Origin: Piezodorus guildinii
Taxonomy: Eukaryota > Arthropoda > Insecta > Hemiptera > Pentatomidae
Direction of reading: 5' to 3'
Assembly: GCA_023052935.1 (NCBI GenBank)
Contig: CM041297.1
Coordinates: 99,780,484-99,844,483 of the forward strand
Length of the DNA: 64,000 bases
Positions 45,189 through 56,591 of the stretch are shown here, in pieces. The first letter of the stretch is position 1. The number at the start of each line of letters is the position of its first letter. The notes beneath the pieces are model-generated. The model worked only from the letters and a program-made list of their open reading frames with translations, searched no databases and was not told the DNA's origin. The position numbers were made by a program, and so were the translations under genes.

Positions 45189-45829
45189 CAATTTTGCAAT
45201 CTGGGCATAGGTATGACATGTATCCTACAATAATAATTCAAGGCCCTATACACGTTGTTGAAAGTTAAATGTATGAGGTTTCCGTTTTAAGTACGCTGAA
45301 ATCCTAAAATGGGTTGTTTGTTTTATCCTTATACAAGTTTGTAGAGGAATCCAGCATAGAGTATTAAATAAAAAAAACTTTTAACATTGGGACACGGATG
45401 TTTCTTATTTCTTCGGACTCAATGGAGTTGCTGGGATTCAGAAAAAAATAAACTATTAAGTAATAAATAGCTATTTCGGGTCCCTAAATAGCTATCCGGG
45501 GTAGCCAATTAATATCTCGATTAGGATCTATTAAGATCCTATTAGAGTAGGGAAAAGGGAATGTTGAACAGAGGGTACCAACCCCAAGGTGGAAGATTGG
45601 ATTTCAATTAATTTGTGGGTTCGCATCGAAATATATTTAGACCCACCCAAAGCCAGACTCCAGAATGGTAAATAGTACAAACAAGGTACACACAAGGGTA
45701 CGTAAGATTTTTAGTGAATATCTTTAGTTTGAAAAATGGTAAATATTGAAGTAATCACAATTCTTGAACAATCCTGTAAATGACCAACGAATGACAATAA
45801 AAATATCACGACTCTGTTGCTATTATTTT
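45189..45829. other. unassigned sequence
   Basis: No recognised element; bases 45,470-45,670 are less AT-rich. Confidence 0.4.
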
Positions 45830-46030
45830 TTTATGTATTTATTTATATTTACAACTGTTTGTACAACACATCTAGTAAATAGGCTAACAGAAAATAGACA
45901 TAAACAAAACATGTAGAGATGCTTCCTACCCAGCGGACGCACTCTAAAAATATTTTAAACTAGAAGGTCTCGAGGTCATCTTCTTTAGGGGCCTCGGTGG
46001 ATTGTCAGGAATTAGGTGGAAGAAGGATTG
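45830..46030 (-). mobile_element. Jockey-type LINE fragment, 3' end
   Basis: Minus-strand reading DNPPRPLKKMTSRPSSL, then CGCTGGGTAGGAAGCATCTC and a tail with TACAAACAGTTGTAAATATA and AAATAAATAC, comparable to the end of J-B. Confidence 0.6.
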
Positions 46031-46181
46031 AAACTAGAGGATTAGAGTGTTTTATTATTAATCTATCTTTTTAAAAAATTAGCATGCTGCATTTTATCTA
46101 TTGTATAACTGATTTCCTTTTTGGTTAAATGTTATTTCTTTAGAGGGAATTTTTTACGAATCATTTAGTTAATCACCAGTG

Positions 46182-46195
46182 AACCACTCTTCCTC
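46182..46195 (+). repeat. target-site duplication of SINE S1 (left)
   Basis: AACCACTCTTCCTC, one mismatch to 46,485-46,498 (AACCACTTTTCCTC). Confidence 0.8.
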
Positions 46196-46484
46196 AGAGA
46201 TCACCGGTGGTAGGGTGACTAGCTTAACAGCCTCCTATGCCAAAGGTCACGGGTTCAAACCCGCTGGTGGTCCTAGGACTTTTTTAATGGGAGTAAAAAA
46301 TCCTTAGTTATGCCGTCCTTCGGAGGGGACGTTAAAAGGTGGTCCCGAGCCTGTGCGATGTCAGGTAACTCGTTAAAGATCCCTATTCTAATAAAACCTG
46401 GATAGGCAAAATTTAGAACTCCCGCTGTAGCATCGTCCGATTAGCCTCTGCAGCATAAAGTGAGGTTAAATGAATAAACAAACA
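46196..46484 (+). mobile_element. SINE S1, full-length copy
   Basis: A tRNA-derived head with an A-box-like GTGGTAGGGTGACTAGC and a B box GGTTCAAACCC (46,251-46,261), spaced as in tRNA genes. A 200-bp body follows (GACTTTTTTAATGGGAG, GGACGTTAAAAGGTGGTCCC, CTCGTTAAAGATCCCTATTC, GCTGTAGCATCGTCCGATTA) and the tail is AAATGAATAAACAAAC. Transcription by RNA polymerase III and copying by a LINE are inferred from the structure. Target duplications of 14 bp flank it. Other copies: 34,325; 37,388 (minus); 41,292; 54,715 (minus); 55,580; 56,592 (minus). Confidence 0.85.
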
Positions 46485-46498
46485 AACCACTTTTCCTC
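46485..46498 (+). repeat. target-site duplication of SINE S1 (right)
   Basis: AACCACTTTTCCTC, paired with 46,182-46,195. Confidence 0.8.
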
Positions 46499-46555
46499 CC
46501 CTTTAAGATTATATTTAACAGTACGTTTCTTCCTTAATACGCTTAATTATAACAT

Positions 46556-47095
46556 TTTTTCTTTCAATTACCTATACACGAAATAGTAAGGGAAAGTATT
46601 GCGATCGTAAAAATTTTTTAATTAAAGTTCTCAACGAAAATACGCGTTTTAAGGTTCCCTGAATTAAAATGATCTAGTCCCGCAAAATGGTAGGCGTATA
46701 TTGTAGGTCTAGCAGGAAAACGAAAACTTTTGTAGAGCTGAAATTTCCTATTTTAGAAGCGTATATACCTGAGATGTAGAGTAGCTTTTTCAACAAAATA
46801 AGTGAACCAGAATAGCCACTTATGCCGTTCCTTTTGCTTATTGAACGATTTTTATTAAACTCACTATATAGATGTAAAATTTAATTGACTTTAACATATT
46901 AATATACGTCGTAACGAAGGTTTTATTTTTATTAAACTAACATGGCACAAATGCAAATATTTAAAATTTTCTTCCTCTAACCTTTAATTTTGTACATCCG
47001 AAAAAATTGAACATATCGTTTTATTTATTAACGTTGTTAAAAAAACGGTAAAAGATACAATTTGATAACCAATTAAACAAGAATAGACACAAATA
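46556..47095 (-). repeat. family A repeat, right part
   Basis: TCAATTACCTATACACGAAA is the right end, followed by GTATTGCGATCGTAAAAA, ATAGCCACTTATGCCG and AAAAACGGTAAAAGATAC. The left end appears at 47,865-47,945, after a Jockey remnant, so that LINE probably inserted into this copy. Confidence 0.7.
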
Positions 47096-47281
47096 TTATT
47101 AATATAATTTTTGTTACATAAGAGCTGAAGATTTCAGGAAAAATTTGATCTTATATCCACAGCTGTAAAACGTAATAAATAATCACAAAAATGGCATCAA
47201 ATTCAGTGAATATTAATTTTCATTGTTAGATTATTTAATCTGAAACAAATGCTTTCCATTTTTCTACTCTAACTTAATTCA

Positions 47282-47860
47282 TCCTCACACAAGACTGAAA
47301 CGACAAGAAACTGCTCGAAGATATCGATTACTACAACACTTACTAGACAAACGTTCAAAACTTCCAGTACATTACAAAAGACTCATCTACATCACAATTA
47401 TCAGACCTATTTGGACATATGGAATCGAGCATTGGGGCTCTACGAAACCATCTAATTCCTCCCGCATCCAGTCCATACAATCCAAAATCCTTCGCAAAAT
47501 CCTGAATGCTCCTTATTTTGTCACAAATCAACTCCTCCATAATGACCTAAACATCCCATTTGTTGCAGACATAGCCCGTGATAGATACTCCTCTTTCCAT
47601 TCTGAACTCCCTGCCCATACAAACCCAATTGTCCGTAATTTATCTTCCTCAGATATCCCTGATAACCCTCCAAGGCGACTGAAAAGAAGGTGGCCTCGGG
47701 ACGTACTGTATTAAAATAGTTAGTGAAGTGCTACCACTGGGTGGTTCTTTCTCAAGACATTTTCATAACTTTATTCATTCTACATATTTACTTATTGTAT
47801 TCTTTAGTACAGTTGTAAATTACTATAAATAAATAAAAAAAATAAATAAATAAAAAAAAA
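47282..47860 (+). pseudogene. Jockey-type LINE J-B, best copy (RT C-terminus)
   Basis: A stop-free frame of about 145 codons, lacking any start, ends at TAA 47,712-47,714: RLKRQETARRYRLLQHLLDK, VHYKRLIYITIIRPIWTYGI, SSRIQSIQSKILRKILNAPY, HNDLNIPFVADIARDRYSSF and NPPRRLKRRWPRDVLY. This is the thumb and C-terminal region of a Jockey reverse transcriptase; palm, endonuclease and ORF1 are missing. A 130-bp UTR and an AAAT-rich tail follow. Minus-strand open frame at 47,355-47,540 is its shadow. Confidence 0.85.
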
Positions 47861-47864
47861 CTTT

Positions 47865-47945
47865 ATAAATTCCTAAATTGATTTTAACAATGGAGGCAAG
47901 TGAAAGTCGTGGTTTGCGCTCACCATATTTTAATATTTGTGGATG
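47865..47945 (-). repeat. family A left end
   Basis: TTGATTTTAACAATGGAGGC then AAGTGAAAGTCGTGGTTTGC is the reversed family A left end, the missing part of 46,556-47,095. Confidence 0.7.
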
Positions 47946-48644
47946 TGATCAGATTTATATCGACGGTTAAAACTGAAATCATCATATTTAATTAATTTTA
48001 ATAAGATACTTAAAATTGTAGGAGTTCTTTGCCGATAAATGTCAAATGATTAATCTTCGCACTATAAAAATCTAAATAAGAAAGCAATTATTTTTGTCTC
48101 TTTTAGAAATTTTTCTTATTTATACATAGAAATATGTTGTTTCAAAATAAAATATTTTATAAACATTACTAAAAAAAAAAAAAAAAATTGTGGAGGCATA
48201 TAGATAGCACACATCATTAATATTCTGGAATATTAAAATAACGAATTAAAACGAGCCTTACAAAGACGTATTAATATGTATTATATAACGTCATATTATT
48301 ATTATCGTTCTATTATAAAATGATAAAACATAACGTAAAATGCATGACGCACCGCCTTTCCATAACCTGTTCCGAGAAGTTGTATTTGTTATTCCATTTC
48401 CATCCAAGATCCTGGAAAACATGATGGTTTAATATAGAGAAAAATGTTCCCTCAGATATTTTATTGTTGCTAGGTTTGTGGAATTTAACTTGGGACAAAG
48501 GCATTCTATAGTTGAAGTCAATAGCTGTATAGCTGCACACAACTGTAAATGTAGTACCTCTTTATCATTTTTAAATAAATTTACTATTATATTTTATATT
48601 TATTTTATTTTCATTTATATTTATATTTTCATAAATCCATATAT
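47946..48644. other. unassigned AT-rich sequence
   Basis: No recognised element; A-tract at 48,171-48,187. Confidence 0.45.
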
Positions 48645-48880
48645 ATTGTTCTCCGGGTCCGAGGTTCGAACCCCCGCTGAGGCAGAATTATTCTGCTATA
48701 CATATACACGCCGTGCCTCTATAAAGTGGGTATCCAAATCGTGGGATAAACCTGGCGCCCGAGCGTGATATAGACCTGATCACCTCCTTGCATGGCCGTT
48801 GGCCGTGAAACAGTAATAATCTCTATAAGTACTGAAGCCAAAACCTTCATGGGTTGCAGTGGTACAGGGTTTTTTTTTTT
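48645..48880 (+). mobile_element. SINE S2, 5'-shortened copy
   Basis: A B box GAGGTTCGAACCCCC (48,661-48,675) is followed by the S2 body (CTATAAAGTGGGTATCC, GACCTGATCACCTCC, GGCCGTTGGCCGTGAAACAG) and ends GCAGTGGTACAGGG plus 13 T. The A-box half of the head is replaced by TA-rich sequence. Confidence 0.7.
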
Positions 48881-49045
48881 TATTTTAATATTGTTAAACA
48901 ATTATAACAAATCTCTATAAACATAAAATAATGTCGCGATTCATGGTTTCTAATATACGTGACGGATTGTTATACGGTTTTACCATAATTTAGAGCATTT
49001 TTTTTTCTTAAGGTTTATAGATAAATTAAATTGAAATTAAGATTT

Positions 49046-50932
49046 TCTTTAGGCGAGAAAATTGAATTTTACAACAATTTACAACGAACTCAAACGACAA
49101 ATTGCAAAATTTAAAAGAACAACTTATGATAACTACATTAGTAACCTTTCGACTGACGATGGCAGCTTGTGGAGGCATGCTAAAAACCGTACTAAGCATC
49201 GGGAAGTGCCTGCACCCTTCCGAAAAGAAGATGGTTTCTGGGCCATGGCTGACAGAGAAAAATCCGAACTATTCGCCGAATATCTATCCTCTATCTTTAC
49301 ACCACACACAGAATTCAACAACATCGAACATGACAAAATTGAACTTAAAACTCTGGATGAACCTTTACAACTGACATTACCTCCTCCTTCCTTCCCAAGT
49401 CGCTGAACAAATCAGAAAGTTACCTAAAAAGAAAGCCCCTGGACACAACTTAATTAACGCTGAGGTACTCCAGCAAATGTCCAGGAAAGCTCTAGTGTTT
49501 CTGACTTCAATCTATAACGCAATACTGAGGACAACCAAATTCCCGCTTCAATGGAAATACTCACATATTACAATGATTCACAAGACCAACAAGGACAAAA
49601 ATACTCCCTCATCATACCGACCAATAAGCTTACTTCCGCTATGCTCCCGAATTTTCGAACATCTACTACATAAAAGACTTCTTGATGTACTAACTAACAA
49701 CGACATCGTACCGGATCATCAATTTGGATTTAGAAGGCATCACTCGACATTGCACCAACTACACAGAGTGACGGACTACATATCCACCGCACTAGAACAG
49801 AAGTTACACTACTGGCGTATTTCTCGACGTTGCTCAAGCCTTCGACAGAGTTTGGCACCAGGGGCTTCTCTTCAAACTCAAGACTATCCTTCCACCTACT
49901 TCAACCTCATTATTCATTCTTTCCTTTCTCACAGATTTTTCTCCGTTCGACAGGGATCAGAACTATCTGCCATGAGATCTATCGCAGCAGGAGTACCCCA
50001 AGGTGCAGTGCTCGCTTCATTACTCTACATTATTTACACTCATGACATACCTTACAGCCCTAATATTCTAACAGCGACTTATGCCGACGACACAGCGATC
50101 TTAACAAAACATAAAATTGCAACCCATGCCTCAGAGATCCTACAACAACATCTAATAAAATTACATGACTGGTTCAAACTCTGGAAAATCCGATTGAATA
50201 ATGACAAATCACACCATATCACCTTTACTCTTCGACATGACACGAGTCCTCCCGTTTTCTTAGACAACACGCAAATTCCACAGACGGACACTGTACATTA
50301 TCTTGGTTTGACGTTTGACAGAAGAATGACTTGGGGCCCGCATATTAACAAAAAAAAGAAAACCCTTAACCAAAGACTGAGACTTCTTTACTCACTCTTT
50401 TCAAAACACTCGAAACTAAAACTTCGACAGAAATTAAACACCTATACTTACCTGCTGAAACCTATTTGGACTTACGCATCACAGATATATGGGGTAGCTA
50501 AAAAGACTCACATCAACAAACTTCAAATCTTTCAGGCTAAAACGTTTAGAACAATTACAAAAGCACCGTGACACGTTAGCAACATAACTTTACATACTGA
50601 ACTTAAGATGCCAACTGTCAATGAGCACATACGGACACACTACAAACGTTTCCACGACAAACTACAAGGTCACCCTAACACACTAATCAATGACATGGCC
50701 ACAACACTCATGCTAGGAAATGCCAACAGAAGGCTGAAGAGGAGTTGGATGAGAGACCTTCTCCTTTAGTAATTCACACTAATTTCATGCCAGGAGTAGG
50801 TACCGATGGGTGCTGCTCTCCCTCATGCCTATCACGCCATGTTTCTTAAAATTGACCGCACATTCACTGACTGTTCATTGTATTGTTTACAGGTGTGAAT
50901 AAAGATCTAAAGTTAAAAAAAAAAAAAAAAAA
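49046..50932 (+). pseudogene. Jockey-type LINE J-A, longest copy, 5'-truncated and frameshifted
   Basis: Covers the linker after the endonuclease and the whole reverse transcriptase. Block 1 (to a stop at 49,404): TTYDNYISNLSTDDGSLWRH, FAEYLSSIFTPH. A frameshift near 49,390 leads to VAEQIRKLPKKKAPGHNLIN, SYRPISLLPLCSRIFEHLLH and QFGFRRHHSTLHQLHRVTDY. Two compensating shifts near 49,805 and 49,895 put the motif A block GVFLDVAQAFDRVWHQG in another frame. Then SIAAGVPQGAVLASLLYIIY, TATYADDTAIL (motif C intact), VHYLGLTFDRRMTWGPH and LLKPIWTYASQIYGVA. A premature TGA at 50,569-50,571 precedes the natural C-terminus RRLKRSWMRDLLL with stop at 50,767-50,769. UTR and poly(A) follow (50,915-50,932). 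Endonuclease and ORF1 are missing. Confidence 0.93.
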
Positions 50933-50940
50933 GATATTAT

Positions 50941-51087
50941 AGGGGTACTCACTACGTTTGCTATAGCATGCTATTTGTGTTATTTTGCTAAACCCGTCGA
51001 GTTTCTACAGTTATTTCCTGTATAAAATTGAGCGGTTTAGCACAATAGCACAAATAGCATGCTATAGCAAACGTAGTGAGTACCCCT
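50941..51087. mobile_element. foldback MITE, 147 bp, near-perfect
   Basis: Two arms of about 54 bp, starting AGGGGTACTCACTACGTTTG and continuing CTATAGCATGCTATTTGTG, are mirror images with only two mismatches, separated by about 38 bp. The element is flanked by TAT on both sides (50,938-50,940; 51,088-51,090), or TA if the boundary is shifted. It sits 8 bp after the poly(A) of LINE J-A. No coding capacity. The superfamily is unclear; a 3-bp duplication would suit PIF/Harbinger, a TA duplication Tc1/mariner. Confidence 0.85.
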
Positions 51088-51090
51088 TAT

Positions 51091-51479
51091 TATTTTTTAA
51101 ATCGTAATATCCTGTTGTTTAATGGTTTCAAATTTTAATATTCTCACCAATCTTCGACATAATTTTATGTTCTAAACAATTCTCCTCTCTCGTGTAATAT
51201 ATACCCAACCATTAAAAGATTTTTTTTTAAAAATAAGGCCCTAAAATAAAAACGCAACTATCGCACAACGCCCTCGAATAATTTTTAACACGTTCACACT
51301 TTAACACTAAAGATAAATAGTTGAGATCTTGAAAAGAATTGATGAGAATATATGGATGGTTATGTACAGTGTAGATAATATAATAATAAAATATAAAAGC
51401 AAAAAAGTAAGCGTCCAAAAAATATTAAATGTTAAAACTGAAAGATTGATTATTCATCAGAAAGGAAAACAATATCTCA
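51091..51479. other. unassigned AT-rich sequence
   Basis: Nothing recognised between the MITE and the Tc1-like remnant. Confidence 0.45.
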
Positions 51480-52527
51480 AATGAGTAATCCTTAGCTTAT
51501 TTATGAATTTGTCAGAACATTTGGATATACAATAAGTTTTTCAACTGTTCGCCGCGTTCTAAAAAAAATTTACGAAAAGGAAAACATGGTACAAGAAGTA
51601 CGGAAAACGTCTATCAGCAGGCAAGGAAATAAGAGAACAGGCTGAATGATTGTAACATGTTTTAAAGAGAAGGTTGGTGAATAAAAATATTTACAGATGA
51701 CTCCCATACTAAAGTACGTGGTTCTTATGAAAAGATTATGGTTTGAAGGAAACCAAATAAAGAATGTAGTATGCCATAGTAAAACACCTAGAGCGGTCAG
51801 TGATAGTTACATGCGTTTTTCTTTGAAAAAGTTTGATAACATTGGATGCATGGACAGAATTATTCATAGGTTTGTGTATTTTTTATGTACGAAAAGCCAG
51901 AATTAAAAGTAGAACAAAAATTAGGAATAAATCAAATTATTAACATGCGCGCGACCATGACTCTGGACATATATATATTATCTATTCATATTTAGTTGCT
52001 GCAAAATTTTTAAATAGTTCTCGAAAATCCCTCTTCTATTATTTCTTTCAAACTTAATGAACTATTTTTGGGTCTTACTAAAAAGGAAAATCAGGAAATC
52101 CTGTATTCAAAATGAAAATGACCTCAAGATACAGTAAGTGTTGGAGTGGGGTAATATTTCACACTAAACAATCAATTAATTAGTAAGATCAATTCCTAGT
52201 TGGCTAAAATCTATAATTAAACAAAAGTTTTTACCAACAGGATGTTTATTTATGATCGCTGCAGTAATATAACAGGGAAACCACGAAATTCCGAATACTT
52301 TTGACACCATTAACATACACTATTTTTAATTTTTTCGTAAATAAACGTTCAATACGTTAATAATAAAATTATTGTTGTCGTAATTTTTGGATTTAGCTAT
52401 TGTATACCTTTCTTCTAACATTATGAAGTGGTTAACAACTCCTTAAAAACATAAAAAATAAGTTAAAAGGAAGTAAATTACGGAATGGTAATGAATTCCG
52501 AATACTTTTGACACTCACTGTAGTTCG
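51480..52527 (+). pseudogene. Tc1-like transposon, heavily decayed
   Basis: Across changing frames, pieces of a Tc1-family transposase can be followed in order: TISFSTVRRVLKK (end of the DNA-binding region), IFTDDSHTKVRGSYEKIMV (matching the FSDES...G..VMVW catalytic block), NIGCMDRIIHRFVYF, HARDHDSGHI (in place of the DNDPKH catalytic block), FGSY.KGKSG near the NPIENLWG..K region, and VRSIPSWLKSIIKQKFLPT near the C-terminus. A 3' end reading CCGAATACTTTTGACACTCA then CTGTA (to 52,527) is the reverse of a Tc1-type terminus. No clear 5' end. The 69-residue frame at 51,697-51,906 is one fragment of it. Dead. Confidence 0.75.
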
Positions 52528-52529
52528 AA

Positions 52530-52725
52530 ACGAAGATAAATAATAAAATGACAGAGCCATTAAGAAACTTGAATAAACCACTGTTTTCACATTGATGACA
52601 CATTTTGCACACGTTCTAAATAAATTTGGTTACCTTTAAAACATATATAAAATAAATTAAAAGCAAGTAAATTACGGAATGGTTATGGATTCCGAATACT
52701 TTTTACACTCACTGTATATTTTGTA
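52530..52725 (+). repeat. second tandem copy of the Tc1-like 3' end
   Basis: AAAAGCAAGTAAATTACGGAA, GGATTCCGAATACTTTTTAC and ACTCACTGTA repeat the end of the preceding element about 194 bp later. Confidence 0.75.
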
Positions 52726-54555
52726 AAGAGAAATAATGAAAAATATTTATACCTGAACTGAATTCAACATGACGTTTATCACCCTAATTTATTAACTAAG
52801 TAAAAAAGATAACTTTATAACTAAAATATTTAAATCAAGCGAATATTATTAACATGATAAAATAATTATTTAAAATCAACATATTAAAATAAATACATAG
52901 TAGGCTTTAAGATGCTAGTTAAAAAGTTCAACATTTGACGGATTCTTAATTTCGCTAGTTTTGAAATATTTAAAATTATCTGGTACTGAATTTTAAATGT
53001 TTTATAGCACGATTTTATATACCTTAATCAATAAAACATTCAGATCGAACACTTTTATTAATAAAATGCTAGAAAGCTATTTAAAATAAATATATAATAA
53101 AGTTGGAGATGAATGTAATAAGTTAAATGTGCTGGCTTTGGTGGCTTTTAATTTAGCAATTAGCAATGTTGCCAGTTCCACCACTTATATTGAGACAGTA
53201 AGTTAAACTAAGTTTTAAGTTAATATATTTTCTCCTAAATATGTTAATATTTTATATAAAATGTAAAAATTTTATATTTATATTTATTAACTTATATAGG
53301 TTTTAAGATTCTAGTACAGTATTTAGTTCTGGCTTTGTTGGTTCTTAATTTCGCTATTAGCAATGTTGTCAGATCTGCAAAGTACCGAGGCTATTGGCGG
53401 AAGCTGATAAAGGAGGCCACGATTCAACACCACTTTTATTAAAAAAAATATGATAAAATTTTTTTGAAATCTGTATATTTAAACAATAATGTATATATTT
53501 TTTAAATATATAAAATAATATACAGTTATAACAGGGTTTGAGATGAGAATTAATATATACAGGGCACAGCTGTCTAAGGTTTTTTTTTGTTAATTTTCCT
53601 ATAATCAAAAATATTCTCTTACTTGGAGCTATTCAAATATTTCACTTTCAAATGTAAAATTTTTAATACATACCCGAATATTTATATAACTAAATTTCCA
53701 AATGTATCATCTATTTAATATTCAATAAATCTAATAAATATGTTTATTAATATAAACTTAAGAACATCTCTTTTCCTCTAACGATGAGCTCTGAATAGGT
53801 CAAACAGTACTTTTTTTTTAAATTACAGCAGATTCAAATTGCACCCGTGCGAAGAAGGAGCAGGTTACTAATATTTACTATTTAATTTCTTTGACAAAAT
53901 TGAGCTTGAAGATGAAATCAGAACTACCATTGAAGGCGGTGCAATCTGATTGGACAGGACGATTCCTGATAATCTATAGCGCTGCCCTGATTACTTCGTC
54001 ATCCAGGATTTGATGAACACTGATGGCGGATCCTTTTACAAATTAGTTTGTCCCGCCGTATCGTCCGGATTATCCAACATCAGCTCCAGTGTTCCATTTA
54101 ATCCTTTGACTGTTACATCCAGGATTGATCTTGTTCAGGCAAAAACAGTTCGTTAATACATTTTCGTAGAACCTTTTCATCGGATTTTTCCTTTATACGC
54201 TTTTCCTTATAAAAGTTTCCTCTTTTATTAAAAAATGAAACACAAAGCGCTCCATTTTTTCTATGGAAAGGATATCGCTATAAAATAAAACAATCATCAT
54301 CTATATAAAATTATTTCCCAACTGTTATTCTAGTTTTTAACTAAATAAATAAAATAAGCATACTAGAGAGTTTAATAATAATATCATAAACAAATATTTA
54401 GCTTAAGTATTCGGACTCAGGTATTAAAAGCTAATTTCAATTCTTAGCACTGGCTAGACACTCCACTCAATGTGATGTATGTATGACGTGTTTATAGGTA
54501 TGGGTGATTTCTAGACTTTGTATACATTTTATTGACTCATTATTGTATATATATT
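52726..54555. other. unassigned AT-rich sequence with degenerate local repeats
   Basis: TTCTTAATTTCGCTA with TAGGCTTTAAGATGCTAG occurs near 52,908 and again near 53,297; TAGCAATGTTGCCAG near 53,163 and TAGCAATGTTGTCAG near 53,355. The block 53,840-54,160 is less AT-rich without a recognisable frame. The minus-strand frame 53,369-53,608 is not supported. Confidence 0.4.
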
Positions 54556-54559
54556 TTAT

Positions 54560-54660
54560 TGCTGTGTAAATATTGTATGAATGTTATCTTTCACCACTAT
54601 TATTGATGTCCAAATTGGGACAGATTGTAATACTACTCAATAAAAAATTGTTGAAAAAAT
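54560..54660 (+). mobile_element. Jockey-type LINE J-C, 3' UTR fragment
   Basis: TGTAAATATTGTATGAATG, CACTATTATTGATGTCC, ACAGATTGTAATACT and CAATAAAAAATT align with the J-C 3' end in opposite orientation to 60,016. Confidence 0.55.
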
Positions 54661-54714
54661 TTTTCAATTTATGTTTTATTTTTAATCAATTTATAACCTG
54701 AAATCCTTCTAGTC

Positions 54715-54968
54715 TCCTCCCTTATGTTTGCCCAGAATGACTATGGTCGCCCCGTGTATGGCGGGCTGTCTGAAACTTTGACATGAGACTAACGAATCGT
54801 TTCATCGGATTCATATGAGGCTCGAACCTTTTAACGTCTTCTCCGAAGGACGGCGTAACTGAGGATTTCTTATTCCTATTAAAAAATCCTAGGGCTACCT
54901 GCGGGTTTGAACCCGGGACCTTTGTCATAGGAGGCTGTTATGCTAACCACCATGCTACAGGTAACCCA
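54715..54968 (-). mobile_element. SINE S1
   Basis: In minus orientation: head ACCTGTAGCATGGTGGTTAG, B box GGTTCAAACCCGC, ATCCTCAGTTACGCCGTCCT and CGGAGAAGACGTTAAAAGG. The 3' quarter is replaced by unrelated sequence. The 68-residue frame here is SINE sequence. Confidence 0.8.
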
Positions 54969-55579
54969 AATCTGACCCATTTCGGTATTGAAGTCTTAAA
55001 ATACCAAAGAAATATCATTTATTTGGTATAGTTTTGTTATTGTTAAGAGATCGTTTCGTCCCAGAATAAAAACAACTTTAATTTCACTTAATTTATATAT
55101 TTTCAGAGATTTTGAATTAAACTTGTTAAAATTACTCGTGCCGCACATGAGGTATTATGACTGATCTACATGTAGCCATTCCAAGTACTAACGCCAAGAG
55201 GGATTGTATGGATGGAGATGATTTTTTATAGATTCTCGTTTTATTTTACTTGATCGATGAATGAAGAAGCCCGCAATTAATGAAGTTAATTTATAGTTAA
55301 GAGATAAATATACGATTAGACCAATAAAAACTTAGGGTACACTAAAGAAAATATCGATGGAAGCAGGCAGATTATGAAGGAACGCGAAAATGAAGATAAA
55401 CGCGGAAATCGGTATATTAATGAAGTCGACAGAAATAAATAATTCTTGTGGCATCACTCTTCATCGTATTATTTTATTGTGGGACAAGTATTTTAAACAA
55501 TATTTTCTTTCCGAATATTGGAATTGAAGATGTATTTTTTATTTTGCAATCAAGAAATAATAATAATTGCCTACCTTTA
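54969..55579. other. unassigned sequence
   Basis: Nothing recognised; 55,340-55,440 is somewhat less AT-rich. Confidence 0.4.
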
Positions 55580-55822
55580 ACATTTTTCTTATCGTCAAGG
55601 GTTCAAATCTAGTATTTAGATAAAGCGTTTTTCAAAGGGAGTAAAAACCCTTGGTTAAGTTGTTCTTCGGAAAAAAAGTAAAATGGTGGTTCAAAGCGTG
55701 TGCCATGTCAGATACTCATTGAAAATCCCTGTGAAGGCAAAATTTAGGACTCCTACTGTAACATCTTCCGATTAGCCACAATGGCATTAAGTGGCGTTAA
55801 ATGAGTCAACAAACATTTTCTT
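55580..55822 (+). mobile_element. SINE S1, missing the A-box half
   Basis: Starts at the B box AGGGTTCAAATCTAG and runs through GTGTGCCATGTCAGATACTC, CTACTGTAACATCTTCCGAT to GTTAAATGAGTCAACAAAC. Confidence 0.75.
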
Positions 55823-56588
55823 ATCATCAATTGAATTTAGTTTATTTTTCAAATATTTAAACTTTCCCACCGATTTTTGTATAGTATGGAAGTAGGCATT
55901 TATTACCGGTTGCTTTGATAATTAATTTTAATATACTTTACACCTTTGTTTTTCAGTTCGTAGGAAAACAAATTTTTGCCCCAAAAGAAGTCGACTGTTG
56001 TATAATATATCAGGTACTGGAGATGTCCCTGGAGAAATCCACCAGTTCCTAAGAAAGGAAGAACTCTAGAAATACATAAAGTAGTAGGAATTTGGTTAGT
56101 TAAATATTTTTATTGTTGGTGATATTAATAGTTGATATTTAAATTCATTGATCTAATTTGCGTTCAATACTTTTTTTTATTTTATATTTTTACTTTAAAT
56201 TTTGTCTGAGAATATTAAAGAATTAAATAATAATGGATAGTCAGGTGGCTACAATTCTTGTACCATAATTTGAGTTGTATCCTTACTAAAAGGAAATAAT
56301 AAAATTAATTTCATTCGTAGACGAGACACAGTTACTATCACAATTTCTGTGATAGTAACCAGGCACTCAAGAAGCCTGTTTAATTCAACTGAATCACCCG
56401 AGGTCATTAGTCACTATAATAATCTAGTTTTAAAAACTCTAATAAAAAAAAAGTATTCATTATTCCCTAATTTACCTTTTACTAGTTGCAAATAAAAGAG
56501 TTTCAATTAGCCTGATGGCATAATGAGCTCATTTTCAGGAAAACCAACCCTTTTGCAAAACACCAGTCCTGTTACAATAAACCTTCAG
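55823..56588. other. unassigned AT-rich sequence
   Basis: No gene or element recognised. A short inverted pair, ACAGTTACTATCACAATTTC / TGTGATAGTAACCAGG, lies at about 56,328-56,362. Confidence 0.4.
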
Positions 56589-56591
56589 TGA

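Noticed and set aside
46251..46261. Possible tRNA gene (GGTTCAAACCC)
   Set aside because: Belongs to SINE S1, which is repeated and flanked by target duplications.
53369..53608. 79-residue minus-strand frame
   Set aside because: AT-rich, no motif, overlaps degenerate local repeats.
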